A DNA stretch of 64,000 nucleotides from Hyphochytrium catenoides (lineage: Eukaryota > Sar > Hyphochytriomycetes > Hyphochytriales > Hyphochytriaceae), in NCBI GenBank assembly GCA_900088475.1, contig FLMG01003710.1:93190-157189 (forward strand), read 5' to 3'. Each line of letters begins with the position of its first letter. Within the stretch, counting starts at the first letter, position 1. Below the pieces are notes generated by a model that saw nothing but the letters and a program-made list of their open reading frames with translations, did no database searches and had not been told where the DNA came from. This document shows positions 34,335 to 47,779 of this stretch, piece after piece. The position numbers and the translations under genes were made by a program.

Positions 34335-37300
34335 TTAGTCCTCAGCTTCCTCTGCAGCACCCTCAGCTGCAGCTTCCTGGCCTGTAATGAGAGAATGAGG
34401 AATATAGATTATAAAGAGATTAGTCACACAGACAGAGCAGCATTGGGGTGAGGGCCAATTAGCCTGTGAAACTCACTGTGAAGCGACGTTAGGAACGTAT
34501 GGTTACTCACTCTTCGTCTCCGCAACTCTAATATCGTCTTTGGTCAAAGGCGCGGTCACGTCAAGGTAAAAGCAATTGGCCGATAACATAGAGACGGATA
34601 GTCCCACCCTCTCTGCAACGACAAGACGTATTTTGCGATTAAAAGAGGTAAGTTTTTGTAAGGAAACCGAGACAGGAACAGGCAGAAAACAGAGAAGAGA
34701 AAGGTCAGCAGCCAATAAAGGGTCGGTATGGTAAGGAAGGCATCTCTTACCAAAGTTCTGAGGCTCTTGAATCGAGATCTCATGGGTGAACTCCTTGCCC
34801 GTAGGATGGATCTGTAAGACATATCCAAGATTGAAGGTAAGTCGTCAGCCTATTGCTGAGGAAAAGGGCAGCATAAGGGCAGCCTCATAGCGACATGACC
34901 CAACGCATGACAACCGGACAAAAATGGAGGGACGGAGCCATTGAGAAGAAGCGTAGGTCTTATAAGAAACCTTGTCATAAGCAAGAATCCTATCTGTTCC
35001 CTGCTTTTCTACAATGACCCAATAGAACTCCTTTGTCGCAATCTGTCTAGGGTCCTTCTTGGCGATCGGAAGCTTCGTAAGCACCTTATGGCTCTGCTCT
35101 CCGTTCTTCATATGGGAAAAAGCGGTCAAACGTTAGATAGGAAGAACGCTGTAAAAAGGATCCACGACCCGGTAGAAGGGAATCGTCAGCAGCGAGATAA
35201 AAGGCAAAGGCTGTACGCTTGAAGTTGCAGGAGAGCGGCGGTCAATCCGACAAGAAGCAAGGGAAACATGAATCCAGGGGCATCATGACTAGTTTTGATT
35301 AGCGCGACGTGGATATAATGAATTTGGCGTTAAGGTCTAACGTGGATTACTGGAGAGGTGACAAGAGGAGATACCGATACTGCGGAACCTCACCTTCAAG
35401 TTGTCAGCGACGGATTGGAGCTCAATCACTATCTCTCCATCCTCGTCCTTCCTTCCTGAAACCTTCAGCGTTCTCTGGGGAAGCGTCAGTGACGCTGACG
35501 AGTAAAGACTCCTCTGTACCTCTTCTGTCATGTCCGCATCGTCTGCTAGGGCCAGAAGTACCAGTCTGAGGAAAACAAGAGCAGACGTGGCTATCTTCTT
35601 CTTGTTGAGTTCTAGTGCTGACGAGACCAGTGCCTGCGGGCAAGGTGAACACGAGGAAGGGTGAGTGTGACGGCTTATACCTGAAAACATGAAGCTTTGT
35701 CACTCTTGATGCCGTCCACGATGAAAAATTGTACGCACCTCAATGACGTATGGGACCCTCTCGAGAATGGGAGTGGCAAGCGGTTCGACTGCGGATGAGG
35801 AAAGTAGTTGCGGTTCAGTTGAATGACCGTTAGTAGGTTCTAAGCAGGTTGATGAGAGAGCAAATGGCTGTTCTTGTTGCCATCAAGGAAAGTTTTCCGT
35901 ACCTGACGAGAAGATCTCTGGGTGCTTAGACTGGTGCAAGTATGCCGTCAATATTGCTACACAGCGACTAGGAAGGAGTAACGTTAGCTGCGGAACAACA
36001 AGATTGAAGAAGAGCTTGTGGAAGCAGGTAAGGTTCAGCAACGACTTAGAATGAGAAAGACTGTCAAATAAGAAGCACCAGAACGATTTTCAAGGGGAAA
36101 ACGCAACTCTACTCACAGCAGCACTGGGTGGGACTTTGCTTTTTTCTTCATGAGTCCAAGCTTCTGCATCTCAGCAATTTTCTCGTCCAAGAAAACTCGC
36201 TGAGGTTTGCTAAAGTTTGCGTAGCGGAGTACTTCCGGCGTCCGCATCACCAAGTCCATGATTTCCTTGCGACTCATGTCAGAACCTACGACGAATTAGA
36301 TTTTATGCCCATGCAGATCTTGCAATCTCTTCATCTAAACTCCCATGCACCCCGTTCCCAAAGGCGTGAAACCCGCTAGCATTATGACTTGCCCCCTTCA
36401 AAGGTTCTTGTCTCTTGTCTTCGCTCTGTTCCTGACGGCCACACTTACAACCTCCCTTGCTGCGGACGATCTGCGAACTCTGGCAACACTACATGGGTCT
36501 ATATCTACCTAACCGCCCTCTTCCCAAGTAAGTCAGAGGCACTTACGTGATTGCAAAGTCTGTTCAATGAGCATCAAACTCTGCTGACTGACAGCGAAGC
36601 TCTCTCCATCCTCTCCTCCAGGTCCTTGGTCCTCAGCGGGCTTGCGCCTACCCAGAAAGATGAAGAGCGAGGGGATACCCACTACCAGTGCGAGCAAATA
36701 CGATGCTAGCATGTAGGCGTATCGGAAACAAAAAGTTGTATAAAAACAATTTGAAAAAAAGACGGGCCTGCCGTTAGCACTCGGATTACATCTGAAGAAA
36801 AGGTGCTATAAGAGGTAGAGGTCGCACTGGTGGTATGTTCACATATCCAAACACTGCAGTCAAACAGGGACTGCAGCAACTCAGCTGCAAATCGTTCGTT
36901 CCCATTACCTATAAAGATCTGCTTGACGGTAGCGTGCCTTAAGAAGGATGGCACCCCCAGCGCAACAAGCATTGCCTGTTGACCGTCTGGGTGTCCATAC
37001 TTCATCCAATTCGCCTTCGCCTCAAAGTCCGTCAATGTTTCATAAGCCTTAACCAGCCGGGTAAAGATGTGCGCAGCCGTAGCATTGCCCTAGAAGTAAG
37101 CGGGATGTACATAGAGTTTATGAGAGCAATCAAACATTGCCTATTGAAGGGATAGCATGGGAGATTTTCTTCAACCAGCTCATGCGACCAAGTTCAGCAG
37201 GATGAGATGAATTGTGGGACTAATAACTATAGGTAGTGAGAAATGACAATAGACAACAGATGCCGTCGATGCTAAGTAGGGAGAAGGTGAAGAGGAAGGT

Positions 37301-37876
37301 TGAATTATTGGAGAAGGCGGAGATGAGCCTACGGGATTCTTATCTGGATGGTAGGTTCGGCTCAGTTTCCGGTAAGTCTTCTTGATATGTGCCATACTAT
37401 CGGTGTCTGTCACACCCAGAATCTGGTAAGGATCAAAGCCTTCAGTGGTCTGCTCCTGAATGAACTGGATTCCATGGACCAAAGCCCACCACGCCACTAC
37501 CAGGCCCTAGACCATGAGCGAAGGGGGACCGTATACAGCAGGTTAGCAGCAGCAGGTAAGCAAGTAGTATGGAGATAACCTAGGTTATCCCTCTTTGATC
37601 GAAAGAAGGCAGATGACTCACCACCAGGTTAAGGATAAAGAGTCCAGAGAACTTCGACGGCGGCTTCTGACCATATCGTGGAGCCTTTATCTCTTCCGTC
37701 TTCCTGGTGATTCTTTTACATGAGAGCATATGAGCCATAAATCCAGGGCTCCAAAATGAGAGTGCCAGGTACCTCTTAAAGGAGTATATGGTAGATGGGA
37801 CAGCGTAGAGAGCTATCATGACCACCGCAAACATGTAGAAGCCAAGGTCCTCGTTGAGATCCTTTGCCTTCGCCAT
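34335..37876 (-). CDS. SEC63: SEC63-like ER translocon J-protein
   Basis: First exons: 37876-37625, 37506-37333, 37089-36909, then one from about 36707; later exons run down to TAA at 34335. N-terminus MAKAKDLNEDLGFYMFAVVM holds TM1; a second hydrophobic segment is VVAWWALVHGIQF. The J domain reads FDPYQILGVTDTDSMAHIKK then KLSRTYHPDKNP, with the HPD triad intact. After it come KANWMKYGHPDGQQAM, a hallmark of SEC63, and a third membrane segment ASYLLALVVGIPSLFIFLG. The SEC63/Brl region follows (EIMDLVMRTPEVLRYANF, then KIAEMQKLGLMKK) and the last exon gives an acidic tail ending AEEAED. SEC63 sits in the ER membrane, recruits BiP through the luminal J domain and helps post-translational Sec61 translocation. 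A phase-0 intron falls directly after HPDKNP. The middle exons are not all resolved. Confidence 0.88.
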
Positions 37877-38718
37877 CGTTGCAACGTCCTCCCTGCCAGT
37901 GGAGAGTTATCGCAGTACTCTCGTCTGCCGACTCCAAGCGCGCGCTTAGCGATGTTCTCTATCAGCGGCGGCGAAGGCCTGGTTGCACACTTGCCGCTTG
38001 TTGCTCGAAGTAAGTATCTCTCTACGATCAGGAGCTGGCTCTACGACGAGCTCCAGGGCCTGTTGTTGAACTCTGTGCTTGAAGGTGGACGACGGACGGT
38101 CAAGAATCCTGAGAGCTTCATCTTCATGAAGCAAAAGATCTGGGCAGAGAATCAGATCCAAGTAATCAATCCCTTAGGACTGCACGTCGGAAGCTGCTGG
38201 TTATCACTCAGATGTGACATTAGCTCATTTTCAGAGGAAGTGTGTGTAATGACACGATGATCTGGTGACCATAAAACGGACATGTCAATTCTTGTAAAAC
38301 CGAAGCCATTTTGGCAACAGACAAAGTTGACAATGCCCTTTGTTCACTGCAGGGACCACATGGCTATTTTGACAAGTGCGAATTTACATTGACCCTGTCT
38401 GCGGCTCATGTGTAGATTATGAAGCGGCATGGAAGCTGATGGTGGAAGGGATGGAGTTCGGCCTTCAGAAAAGGACGATGAGAAGCTTCATTAAGGGCAA
38501 CGACAAAGGCCCAAGGGCTGATCGGAGCCGCCCGAGCTGGCCCATATCATCAGAGTTCTGGGAAAGAGTAGGAGGGGGCAGGGGACAAGATGCTCGCGTT
38601 GCAGATCGTTATCATGCCGCGTCTGCTCCTCTTGGCTTGATGAGGCGTCAATGGAAGAATCCGACGATTCTTCGATGAGTGAGAGGGAGGGCTAGGTTCC
38701 TGCTGAAAGAAGTAAATT
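37877..38718. other. Divergent intergenic region
   Basis: About 840 bases between the start codons of SEC63 (minus) and the ankyrin-FN3 gene (plus). Open frames of about 100 codons occur on the plus strand (37952-38260 and 38376-38678) but lack recognisable domains; I leave them uncalled. It probably contains both promoters. Confidence 0.4.
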
Positions 38719-41700
38719 ATGGCAGGTTCCGATCGCGAGCGGGCACGAAGGGCTAATGCTTTCGTGGAAGCAGCAGCAGCTAATCATGAGAAGGAAGTCG
38801 TCATCCTCTATAAGCGTAAGGCTTGAATGCAGGAGCTTTAGTCTTGATTGGTCCAATAGAGGTTCCTCCTGCTGCTGCTCGGTTTCCACCCTCTCTCTTC
38901 ATTGTATCCCTGGTTTCTATTCTAAAAAAAGTTCACCACCCTTCAGCGCCCGTTTAGATCTCGATCTTACCTGATCTTGTCACAGAACAAGGCTTCTCCA
39001 TCAATGACACCCATGAGCTGTTGGGCTACTCGGCGTTGCATGCTGCCTCTGTGTTCGGGCACGAAAAGATTGTAAAGTGGCTGCTGAAGCAAGAAGAGAT
39101 AGATGTCAACGTTATCAACAGGAAAGATGGCTGCACTCCTCTTCACTATGCAGCAGCGGCTACGTCACCGTTGGTTATCATGATGCTCCTGGATAACGGT
39201 GCTGACAGGCTAATTAAAGACAAAAGGTGTGGAAGTCTTACATCTCTCAAGGGCTTGATTTCTTTTGCAAGGATTGTCCTCCTTGCGTACTTTCTCTTCT
39301 GGACTTCTTGACAGTTCTTTATCAGATTGCTTTACATACTCCGAGCGTAATTAGCGTAAGTCTCTGAAGCTCTTTGTAAAGAATATTTATTGTTTCCTTC
39401 CGTGATCTCTTTAAGGGGAAGAACCGCGTTGGACACTGCTCTCGCGCAGGTGAAACCGGAACTAGTCAAGCTTCTTCGAGTTCTCCCTGCCAGTCCCCAA
39501 AATCTTGCTGTTCTCTCCAGCTCTGAGCGAGGATTCTTCCTTACATGGACACCCCCTGATTACAACGAATCATCAATAGACTTTCATGAGTTGCATTTCA
39601 GAGCTGTCCTTGATGAAGAGCACAGAACGCCAGATGAAGAAGAAGAAAGCGGAAAGGACCCGTGGACTGTCTGGAACATGACGGCCAGTAGCCATTACAC
39701 CTCTTCAGGAGAGGTAAGCCCTCGAAGGCTGTTTACGTAACCAAAGCTCTGCAGCTTTCTTCCGCCACCTGCCCGATACGCTCAAGTCCCATGTTTTTCT
39801 CGTGTTCTCCATAATCTGGCTTGATAAGAGTAACGCCTCTTATTAGCGGCAAATTTTCCAACAGTAGCGCTTAGCTCATGTCTCAATAATAGCGTTTGTT
39901 CTCATTTCTTGCCTTCCTCAACTCACTTCTGCCACTCTCACGATTAACAAACAGATAGACGTTTTACATCCATACAAGGGCTACGAGCTCCGACTCAGGG
40001 CCCATAATGCTGCCGGTTTTGGTCCCTTTTCATCATCAATCTTTGCATTCACCTCTCCCTCAGTTCCGGACCAGCCGGAGAAGCTCAGGGCGCTGTCCTC
40101 GCTAGGCCGTAGCGTACTGTTATGCTGGGAGGTCGCTGCTAGTAATGGGAGTAATGTCGACTGCTATGAGTTGGTGTATTATCATACGCACCAAAACTCA
40201 GCTGGGGAGGAAGAGCTAAGTAAGTGTGCTTTCTCGGCCTTTCCTATCATCTCCCGCTTGTTTCATATCGGCCTCGCTTACTACCTGAACTTGCTGTGTT
40301 GCTTCATTTTATCCTTCGAATGCGCCTTGATCAGCCCAGGTAAAGACGACTCTCACAGTTAAGGATGACACGTTCTTAGTAAGCGGACTAGGCCAATCTC
40401 ATATGTATAGGTAAAGGCACTTCGATAGTTGAGCAGTCTTTTACTGAGCTTTGACTGAAATCCTCAAGCCTAAGCAATCCTCCACTGTGCTAGATTTCAG
40501 GTCCGTGCCCACAACAGCTACGGCTGGAGTGAATTTTCGGATGTGCTAGAAGTCAGAACCGCAGGTGGGTTCCGTCCTTCAAATATCCTGAAGCGCGGAA
40601 GGACATGACTTGTTGCTTTCCCTTTATAATGCCCATGCTAGACCCTCCCTCCATCTGCTCACTCGCCAGTAGGAGTGTGACGTTGCGCTGGGCAAGGATG
40701 AAGGGTATGGACGGAGGAAAGTTAAGCTCGTTCGCAGTATCACAAACGGTCGTTTCTGAGGTAGCAAGGGCACTAACTATATTTCTTCACTAGTCTTACA
40801 GCTACTACTTCTCTTCTTCTTTCCCTTGCACTCTCTCAATTGGTCTAGGGCCCCACTTTCTCTGAAGTAGTTTCTTTCCCTTTGCTTTCATAGGAGAGTT
40901 TATAGCCATGGGTTCACTCTTCCAGCTGTTTTCCCCGATTATCCACTTCCACTGACTAACGATTTAGGATTCTATTCCGCTATATAAGGAGCTCAGAGGA
41001 ACTTCCACTACTATTCCCTGCAACTTCGAGCTTATTAGCATAAGCGAAGATCTGCTCGAGATAGCTGTAAAGGACTTGATACCTGCAACGGCCTATGTTT
41101 TCTACCTGCAAGGGAAAGAAGAGCGGGAAGGACAAGAGGCTGCATTGTTTCCGTCCCTCAATGATTGCACGATGACCGAAGTCATTAGGACTAACGGTGG
41201 GACTTCTATCACTCGACATCATTGCCTTGTCTTTGTCTTCCGATGTCTCTTTTGTAACCATGTATGAGCTACTTGCCTTCTAGCGTGATATTTCCGGCTC
41301 TCAAGGGGACTTAAGAATGTAGCTTTCTCACCTTCAAAATTCGCTTTGCGAGTACGGAAGCCCCCACTTCTGCCCGTACTGCCCTTCTTCCCACTGTTCA
41401 CTTCATAATCAATCCTTGTCCTAATTCTTCAATGCTAACTATTATGAGCTCCCTGTCCTTGATTGGCTCTAATTTATGGGCTCAGCTTCAGTCACCTCCA
41501 TGTTGAGGTCTAACAATAACCTGATTATGTCTTTGGCCGCTTAGATGATTGTCCCGAGGCACCCTATTCCCTAGCGCTTGGTTCTTTAGGACCACGTTCC
41601 CTGGTCTTAAACTGGACATCTCCGCGGTGTAATGGACAACCAGTTGATAGCTTTGAGTTAATGCTAAGAGAAACCGACATAGAGAAGTATTGTGAAGACC

Positions 41701-44700
41701 GAGAGGGTAAGAAGGCAATTGCTAGGAGACCGAGCTTAGAAAAACCGCCAAAGCGGCACCCCTGGATGACCCTAAAGAGAGGGAGTGCTTCGAGGTAACC
41801 TACTAAGTGATTCGATTGATGTAACGTGCCACTTTTTCTGTCCTCAGAAGATCCAAAAGCTTGGAAGAGCATTGAAAGGAGTATTGTCAAGCAGCAACAC
41901 CGGGTATGAAAGTCCCGTGCCTCTAATCTAGCACGAATGCTTTGCTTCCAGTCCCCTTCGTTTTCTCACTGGGCCGTTCCGAATTCTTATACGTTTGCGA
42001 CATAGGTTGGAGGGCTCGTTGGTTCCTGCGAGTACAGCCTGAAAGTTAGGGCTCATAACGCACTGGGTTGGGGAAACTTCAGCTCAGAACTCACGGTCAC
42101 AACTGAACGTAAGGCCCGTCTGACTTAATGAGCCCATTTGGCTATTTCCACCGCCAACTTGCGATGACGTCTTTTTCTTGAGGACCTTTGTATCTCACCA
42201 ACTCGTTAGACTAAAGTAACCAACCATCTCATATCTCCGGTTGACTCCGCCTGTGTAAAGTTTGTCGATGTTGGTCGAAGTAGAGCTTACTCTTTGTACG
42301 CAGTCTGGTTAAATGTTGTATCGTCTTACTCATACCGCTGTCTTGTATGTCACAGCGGATGTCCCTTGTCGACCCTTTGGGCTGCGGTTGCTAGAGTCAG
42401 GCTCTACCTTTCTTCGAGTTCAATGGCGAGAGCCCTGGTCTTGCGGGTCTTCCATTGAAAAGTTCGACTCGAGGATAGGCTGCGAACGGAGGGAGGATGA
42501 GGACGGCGACCCCAGGTTATAAATGCCGCTAGACTGGGCCAGAATGATTGGGCCTCTAGGATCACTGTCCTGCCTCATGTCTTGTTTAGAATTACTGCTG
42601 TGCGTGCACCCTCCCCATGTCTAACTTGCTTTCACCTCAACCACTAGGTACTGGGTGGACAGGCTACCGACGGTCGCCACCGACTCATCGCAGCTAGAAC
42701 GCTTGCTGTACACGGTCGAGAACGCGAGTCAGATAAGGAGGAAACCTGGAAAGTGGAGACCAGATGGGCCTGTACACAAACAGATCACTACTGAGGAGAT
42801 GGTCCTTACGAACCTCCTGCCAGCAACGGACTACTTCTTCTTTGTAAGGCAGATTAAAAGAATACCGAACCTTGGCGAGACACGACCAGATGCCAGAACC
42901 TCTGCGTCGAAGGACCTCTGCGCACATGCCTTTTCTGTCCATGGCGCCAAATTCTTGACCTTTCTCTCATCTGACTCCGCAGCTAAGCAGTGGTTCCTTA
43001 TCTTGACCCTAAATGAGCAACAATAACTGCTCCCATGCTTGGTGTTGTGCGCCTTTTGTGTCTTTCTATCCTTGGCCCCGCGTTTTGCCTTGCTTACCCT
43101 ATTTTCCCAGATACGGGCGAAGAACCGCTTGGGATGGGGTGACTTCAGCCCTTTAACTAGCAGCTTTACGACTGCCCGTAAGTTCATAGGCCCGCTTTTC
43201 TCTATTGTATCCCTAAATGGGACGGTACTCATTTCATCTTAATACTTTATTGAGTTGTCTTACTTGTTGGTATAAACACCTTGATTTAGCTTCCCCGTAT
43301 TCACCCCTCCCGATAGCCTCCTGCCCTCTCCCTCCTCGCTCTATATCCGCTCTGTCTATAGAGAAGCGCTCCATGACTCTTTCATGGTCCTGTTGTCGGC
43401 CTTGTGGTTCTCCCGTGAAGGAATGCGAGGTCAGAGTGTACCAGGTCACAGAAACAACGGTAAAGAGACCTTCAGCTTCCTCTATAGCTTTTCCTGGCTG
43501 CCCATGACGACGCAACGTTCATTAAAAAAAATTAAGGACCTGGAGCTAGTGAAGACGGATACGGTGACGGTCAATGCAGAACAGACCGGACAAGACGGCG
43601 CTCAGCGGAAGTATAAAGCCGGTGAACTCATCCCAGGGATCGGCTATGCCTTTTCTGTCCGTGCTCGGAATGCATTGGGATGGGGCGAGTGGAGCTTACC
43701 GGGGAGCAGCCCTATATTGTACACTCTACGTACGGCGACCTGTCCTTGATTAGCACCGTTCTTGACCGTTTCCATTTTAGCCCTCCAAATCTCTTCAAGA
43801 TCCGCAACGTTTCCGTTCTAGCACTCTAACCTTCCTTCAAGATCCGCAACTTTGGTCCTTGCAGTTCCTTCATTCTCGTCTAACAGTGTTTAGCGGACCG
43901 TCTCTGGTGCCTCATACAACCAAGCCCTGAAGATCTTGCTTCTCTTCCCAAATCCAGCTGACTGCCCCGATGCTCCTGGGAGTTTACATGGACAAGGACT
44001 TTCCCCAACAACCATCCTGCTAAGCTGGACAAAGCCCAGTGCTAATGGTAGCACTATCGACAGGTGTTGTTGCAAAACTGCTCTCCGCCACACTCGGCTG
44101 CAACTTCAAGGATTTTCTGTTCACCTTCCTATCATCATTTTGGGCTGTGTCCTTCCTTGCGGTTCACCTTCTAAAGTACGAACATGGCGCCTTGCCTAGT
44201 GCTACCCTATTCTCTATTCGTCCCCATTGATGATCCTCCCACTTTTCCCTTACGGACAGATATGAGATATCTACCTTACTGGCCATGGAACCTCATGAGG
44301 AGTCCCTCAAAGAAGGCGAAAGGAGATTAGCACAGAAAGTGGCCGAAGAAAAGAATATGGAAAGGATAGAGGTCCAGGATGCGCCAAGGGAGACAGAGTT
44401 TCACGCAGAACACCAAAATAGCGCAACCAACCATGGATCAAAGAGAGCGAGCAGCAAAGAGTCAACCGAAGAGTGGATCGTCTATCAGAACAATGTCCCG
44501 AAGCATCGCACTCAGCAAGAAGTGGATGGCCTACTTCCAGGCCGTGCTTACTTCCTTCGCATTAGAGCGCGAAACCGGCTCGGCTGGGGCCCATATGCTG
44601 TCTGTTCTTCAGCCATTGAAACGCTTGGTATATACCTCTCTACTGCCGATCTCTCGATTTGGAGTCCTGCGTTTATGTAAGAGGTCGCACGCCGTGTTTG

Positions 44701-46270
44701 CTTCAAGACAAGGGAACACTTTTCTGAACGACCGTCATCTCGCTTTCTTAACCTCCTCGCTTTGGTCTTTCCCATCCTTTCATTCCATGGACATCATCTC
44801 TTTCGAAGTTAACCTCATCCTCGCTGTGACAAGATTCCAAACTCAAATCGACCTCTAGGGACAAAGCCTGGCCGCATACTCCGCATCAAAGTCGAGTCGG
44901 TTGATGACTCCTGCCTGCAACTTCGCTGGGAACCTCCGGAGTCCAATGGTCTCCCCATAGAAGCTTATGAAGTTCAGTGTAGGAGGGGCAACGAGGATTG
45001 GGAAAGGTATGGCGGGATGCATGCGATAAGGATCACGTAACTTCTCAGATACCACAGCCACAGATACGGAAAAAGGGATATATCGTGAGCGGGGAGGCGT
45101 TATACTTTAAGGAAGATGTTCCCCTACGTGGAGTCAAGTTGCTGACGCGGACTGCGATTATTCTCTTCTTCTTGCTCTTTTCACGTAGCATTGATGCTCA
45201 GGTCTCGTCACCCATGATTTCTATCTCTCGCCTCAACGGCCTTTCACTGTTTGGGGGCTGGCGCCATAGCGTGAGGGTGCGTGGTAGGAACAGGGCTGGG
45301 TGGGGTCTCTATAATGAGGACGAGGATGGGGAGAGCGTGGAGGTGCTGCTACCAGGTAGGCCTTCCCATTTTCCCTAGTTGCATATCTGCTTCCTTCATA
45401 CTCTTTTACCGTTATTCTTCTTCTCTTCGTGGTGTTCACTATGTAATGATGACCTTCATATTCATGTGTGTCTCGCTTCCTTTTCATAAACTGGGATCCG
45501 ACTCGCAGTTATGCCAGCGTTTGCTTTGGAACATTTACTCTTCTCGCCTTGCGGCCCTATCACTACTCTGTTACTAGATTCTATATGGGGAGATCATCAA
45601 CATCGTGCCATCTGGCTCCCATCCTTGCATAAGGCTTTTTGAAGTTGTTCTTTATCACCTCCTGAATCGTTCCGACTTCTGAACAATTTCCCTACTTCCC
45701 TTTACTTTTGACGTTTATCGATTTTGCAGCTGACACTGCCCTCTCGCCGTGGTTATGTTCTCTCTGTTGGTTATAAATATCGAAGAAACACCTCCTTGGG
45801 CCCCGCAACAGCTCCGCGCAGTGGACGTTACCTCTACCGCAGTGACTCTTGGGTGGGATCCCCCTATCCATGACGGAGGAAACTCTATAAAGCGCTATGA
45901 GTTGCAGCGAAGGAAAGTTGGCCGGGAGGAATCTGTGGAGGAGAGAGTGAGGCGGAAACTCTCTGGGGGTCGGAATACCGGGAAAGAGACCATCCCTGAC
46001 AAAGACAGCAATCACAGTCCCTACAATGAAGAAAAGTTAAAGCGAAGACCAGGGCATGACACTTTAGAAGGAGGAGAGGCACGAGATCTGCTGGACGAAG
46101 AGATTGGGTGGGAGAGTATCAACACGAATATCCAGCCAGCCACCCTGCTCTATATTGTCTTCGACCTCAAGTTTGACCTTTATCAATTTAGAGTCAGAGC
46201 TTTCAGTGACAAAGGTGCAGGGGACTTCAGTTTGCCAACTGAGGGACTGAGGTGCCATCGACGTTTCTAG
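38719..46270 (+). CDS. Ankyrin repeat protein with about eight fibronectin type III domains
   Basis: Exon 1 starts MAGSDRERARRANAFVEAAA at 38719 and ends at 38815; exon 2 (38985-39225) joins in phase. It carries ankyrin repeats (GYSALHAASVFGHEKIVKWL, DGCTPLHYAAAATSPLVIMM), continued by GRTALDTALAQVKPELVKLL. Then about eight FN3 domains follow, recognised by an early W strand and a late Y.(V)RA.N..GWG..S strand: RLRAHNAAGFGPFS (~40000), QVRAHNSYGWSEFS (~40520), KVRAHNALGWGNFS (~42060), IRAKNRLGWGDFS (~43120), VRARNALGWGEWS (~43660), IRARNRLGWGPYA (~44570), VRGRNRAGWGLY (~45290), VRAFSDKGAGDFS (~46200). Stop at 46268-46270. No signal peptide or membrane segment is seen, so it is probably intracellular. 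The large-scale order is sure; several exon borders, especially in FN3 3-5, are not. Confidence 0.75.
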
Positions 46271-46600
46271 AATTATTATAGATAAATAAACAGATACGGG
46301 TAAAGGTTGTCGGAAAGCGGAACAATTCTGCCCTATTGGCTGCTTGCTTGTTCTCTTAAAGCTCCCTTCATTCCTCTTCCAGGTGCTTCTTCCAGCTGTC
46401 TCATCCACGTCGACTGCGGCCGTTTTGAGATGATGCAGACGCGGTGGCATTCGATCACCACTGTTCATTCCCTTTACCTCCCATACCTTCTCCAAACCGC
46501 GAGCAATATCTGGCGTTGTTCTTTGTCCGGCCTCTATGCTCTTGATACCGCCTTGTGACGTAAAGTCTTTTGTTTCCTCTCCTCTCATATCAATCCGTAG

Positions 46601-47736
46601 TCAGCCGGCTTCTAGACTCTTCCTAGTGCCCGTCCGCAATCTTCGGAAATAGAGAACATGAAGCGCCTTCAGAGCCTCCTCGTCCTGACCCGCGTAGCGT
46701 GCAATAGATTCGCTTGCAATGGAAGACAGAGAGGAGTAAGATGATCCCTTTGATGAGATAGAGCTCGTGGACTCGTGGTCAGATTCCTCTTTCAGACCAG
46801 CTCTTATCCTGGGATCTAGGTCTGGTGACAGATAAGAAATCCTCTCGGTCCACTTCTCCCCTCTGTTATTGTGTAGGCTAAACCGCTGTTGACTTCTGGA
46901 ACTGACGGTAAAAGAAGCTTGACCTCTACTTTCACGCCGAACATCACCCTCGGAAGCAGTGGGAGATCGGCTTGGGCATGCACCTCTTGACCCTCTAAGT
47001 TTCTTAGAGGAAAGGTCGATGTCTAGTCCTCTATTGCGATGTCGTTCTTGAAGAACCGCGGACAGGAGTTCGCCAGTTTCTGCTCTGTGACGAATCATGT
47101 CCTTCGCTAGCTTTAGCTTGGTCTCTGCACTGATCCTGATCTCCTCTAGTTTCATCCTTTCCAGTTCCTCTAGGGTTGTGGCCTTGTGCTTTCGAGTTGG
47201 GCCTACTCTTCCATCTTCTAGGAGTTTGTTCCCCAATGCGATAGTCTGTGTCTTCTCTCTTACACGGATGATTTTCTTCATCTCTTCTTCTTGGCGCTTT
47301 TTATGAACATACTGCCACTTGGCTTCTTGTCGGGCTTTCTTGAGATTTCTTTCTTCTTCCTTCTCTTTTCTCTCTCTCTCCTTCGTCATTTCCTCCTTTA
47401 AAAATTTCCTCTGAAGTATGGCCCGATGGCCCTTGAAGACGCGCTGTATTTCAATTGCCGCCGCGTGCTTCAAGGTCAGAAGGGTCCTGTCTTCTTCCTC
47501 TCTCATAGAAAGGAGAGCCATTTGCATTCTCTTGATCTCCTCTGCTTTCCTTCTCGACTCTTCCTCCTCCTTCCGGCGTTGCTATAAATTGTAGTCAGAT
47601 GGACAAGAGGGCAGGCAAGACAAAGGCGCACCAGAAGAAGCAAACCAACCTCTTTCTGTTCGTTTTCCTTGCGAGTCCGTTCTTCTTCTTGTAGCTTTCT
47701 CCTCACGATTTCCTTCTCAAGTTCTTCCTTCTCCAT
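46601..47736 (-). CDS. IQ-motif coiled-coil protein segment
   Basis: A first part from ATG 47734-47736 reads MEKEELEKEIVRRKLQEEER and ends near 47651 at a GT; after an intron the frame resumes near 47590 and runs to the stop at 46601. It has an IQ motif, AAIEIQRVFKGHRAILQRKF (about 47470), which would bind calmodulin or a myosin-type light chain, followed by a long charged coiled coil (KERERKEKEEERNLKKARQE), a second charged helix, then a Ser-rich region and a tail ending RRLRTGTRKSLEAG. It may be the C-terminal half of the C2-domain gene just upstream: only about 40 bases separate them and both are on the minus strand, but I could not find a splice that keeps frame. Confidence 0.65.
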
Positions 47737-47779
47737 GCGGAGCCGGGCTGGGACCGTAAGTGCAGGTGACCGCGTCAGC

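Noticed and set aside
37952-38678. Two plus-strand frames of about 100 codons between SEC63 and the ankyrin-FN3 gene
   Set aside because: No domain, no convincing splice or start context, and they fall in a likely promoter region. They remain possible small genes but I cannot support them.
46064-46588. A 174-codon minus-strand open frame
   Set aside because: It overlaps the last FN3 exon on the other strand and shows no recognisable sequence.
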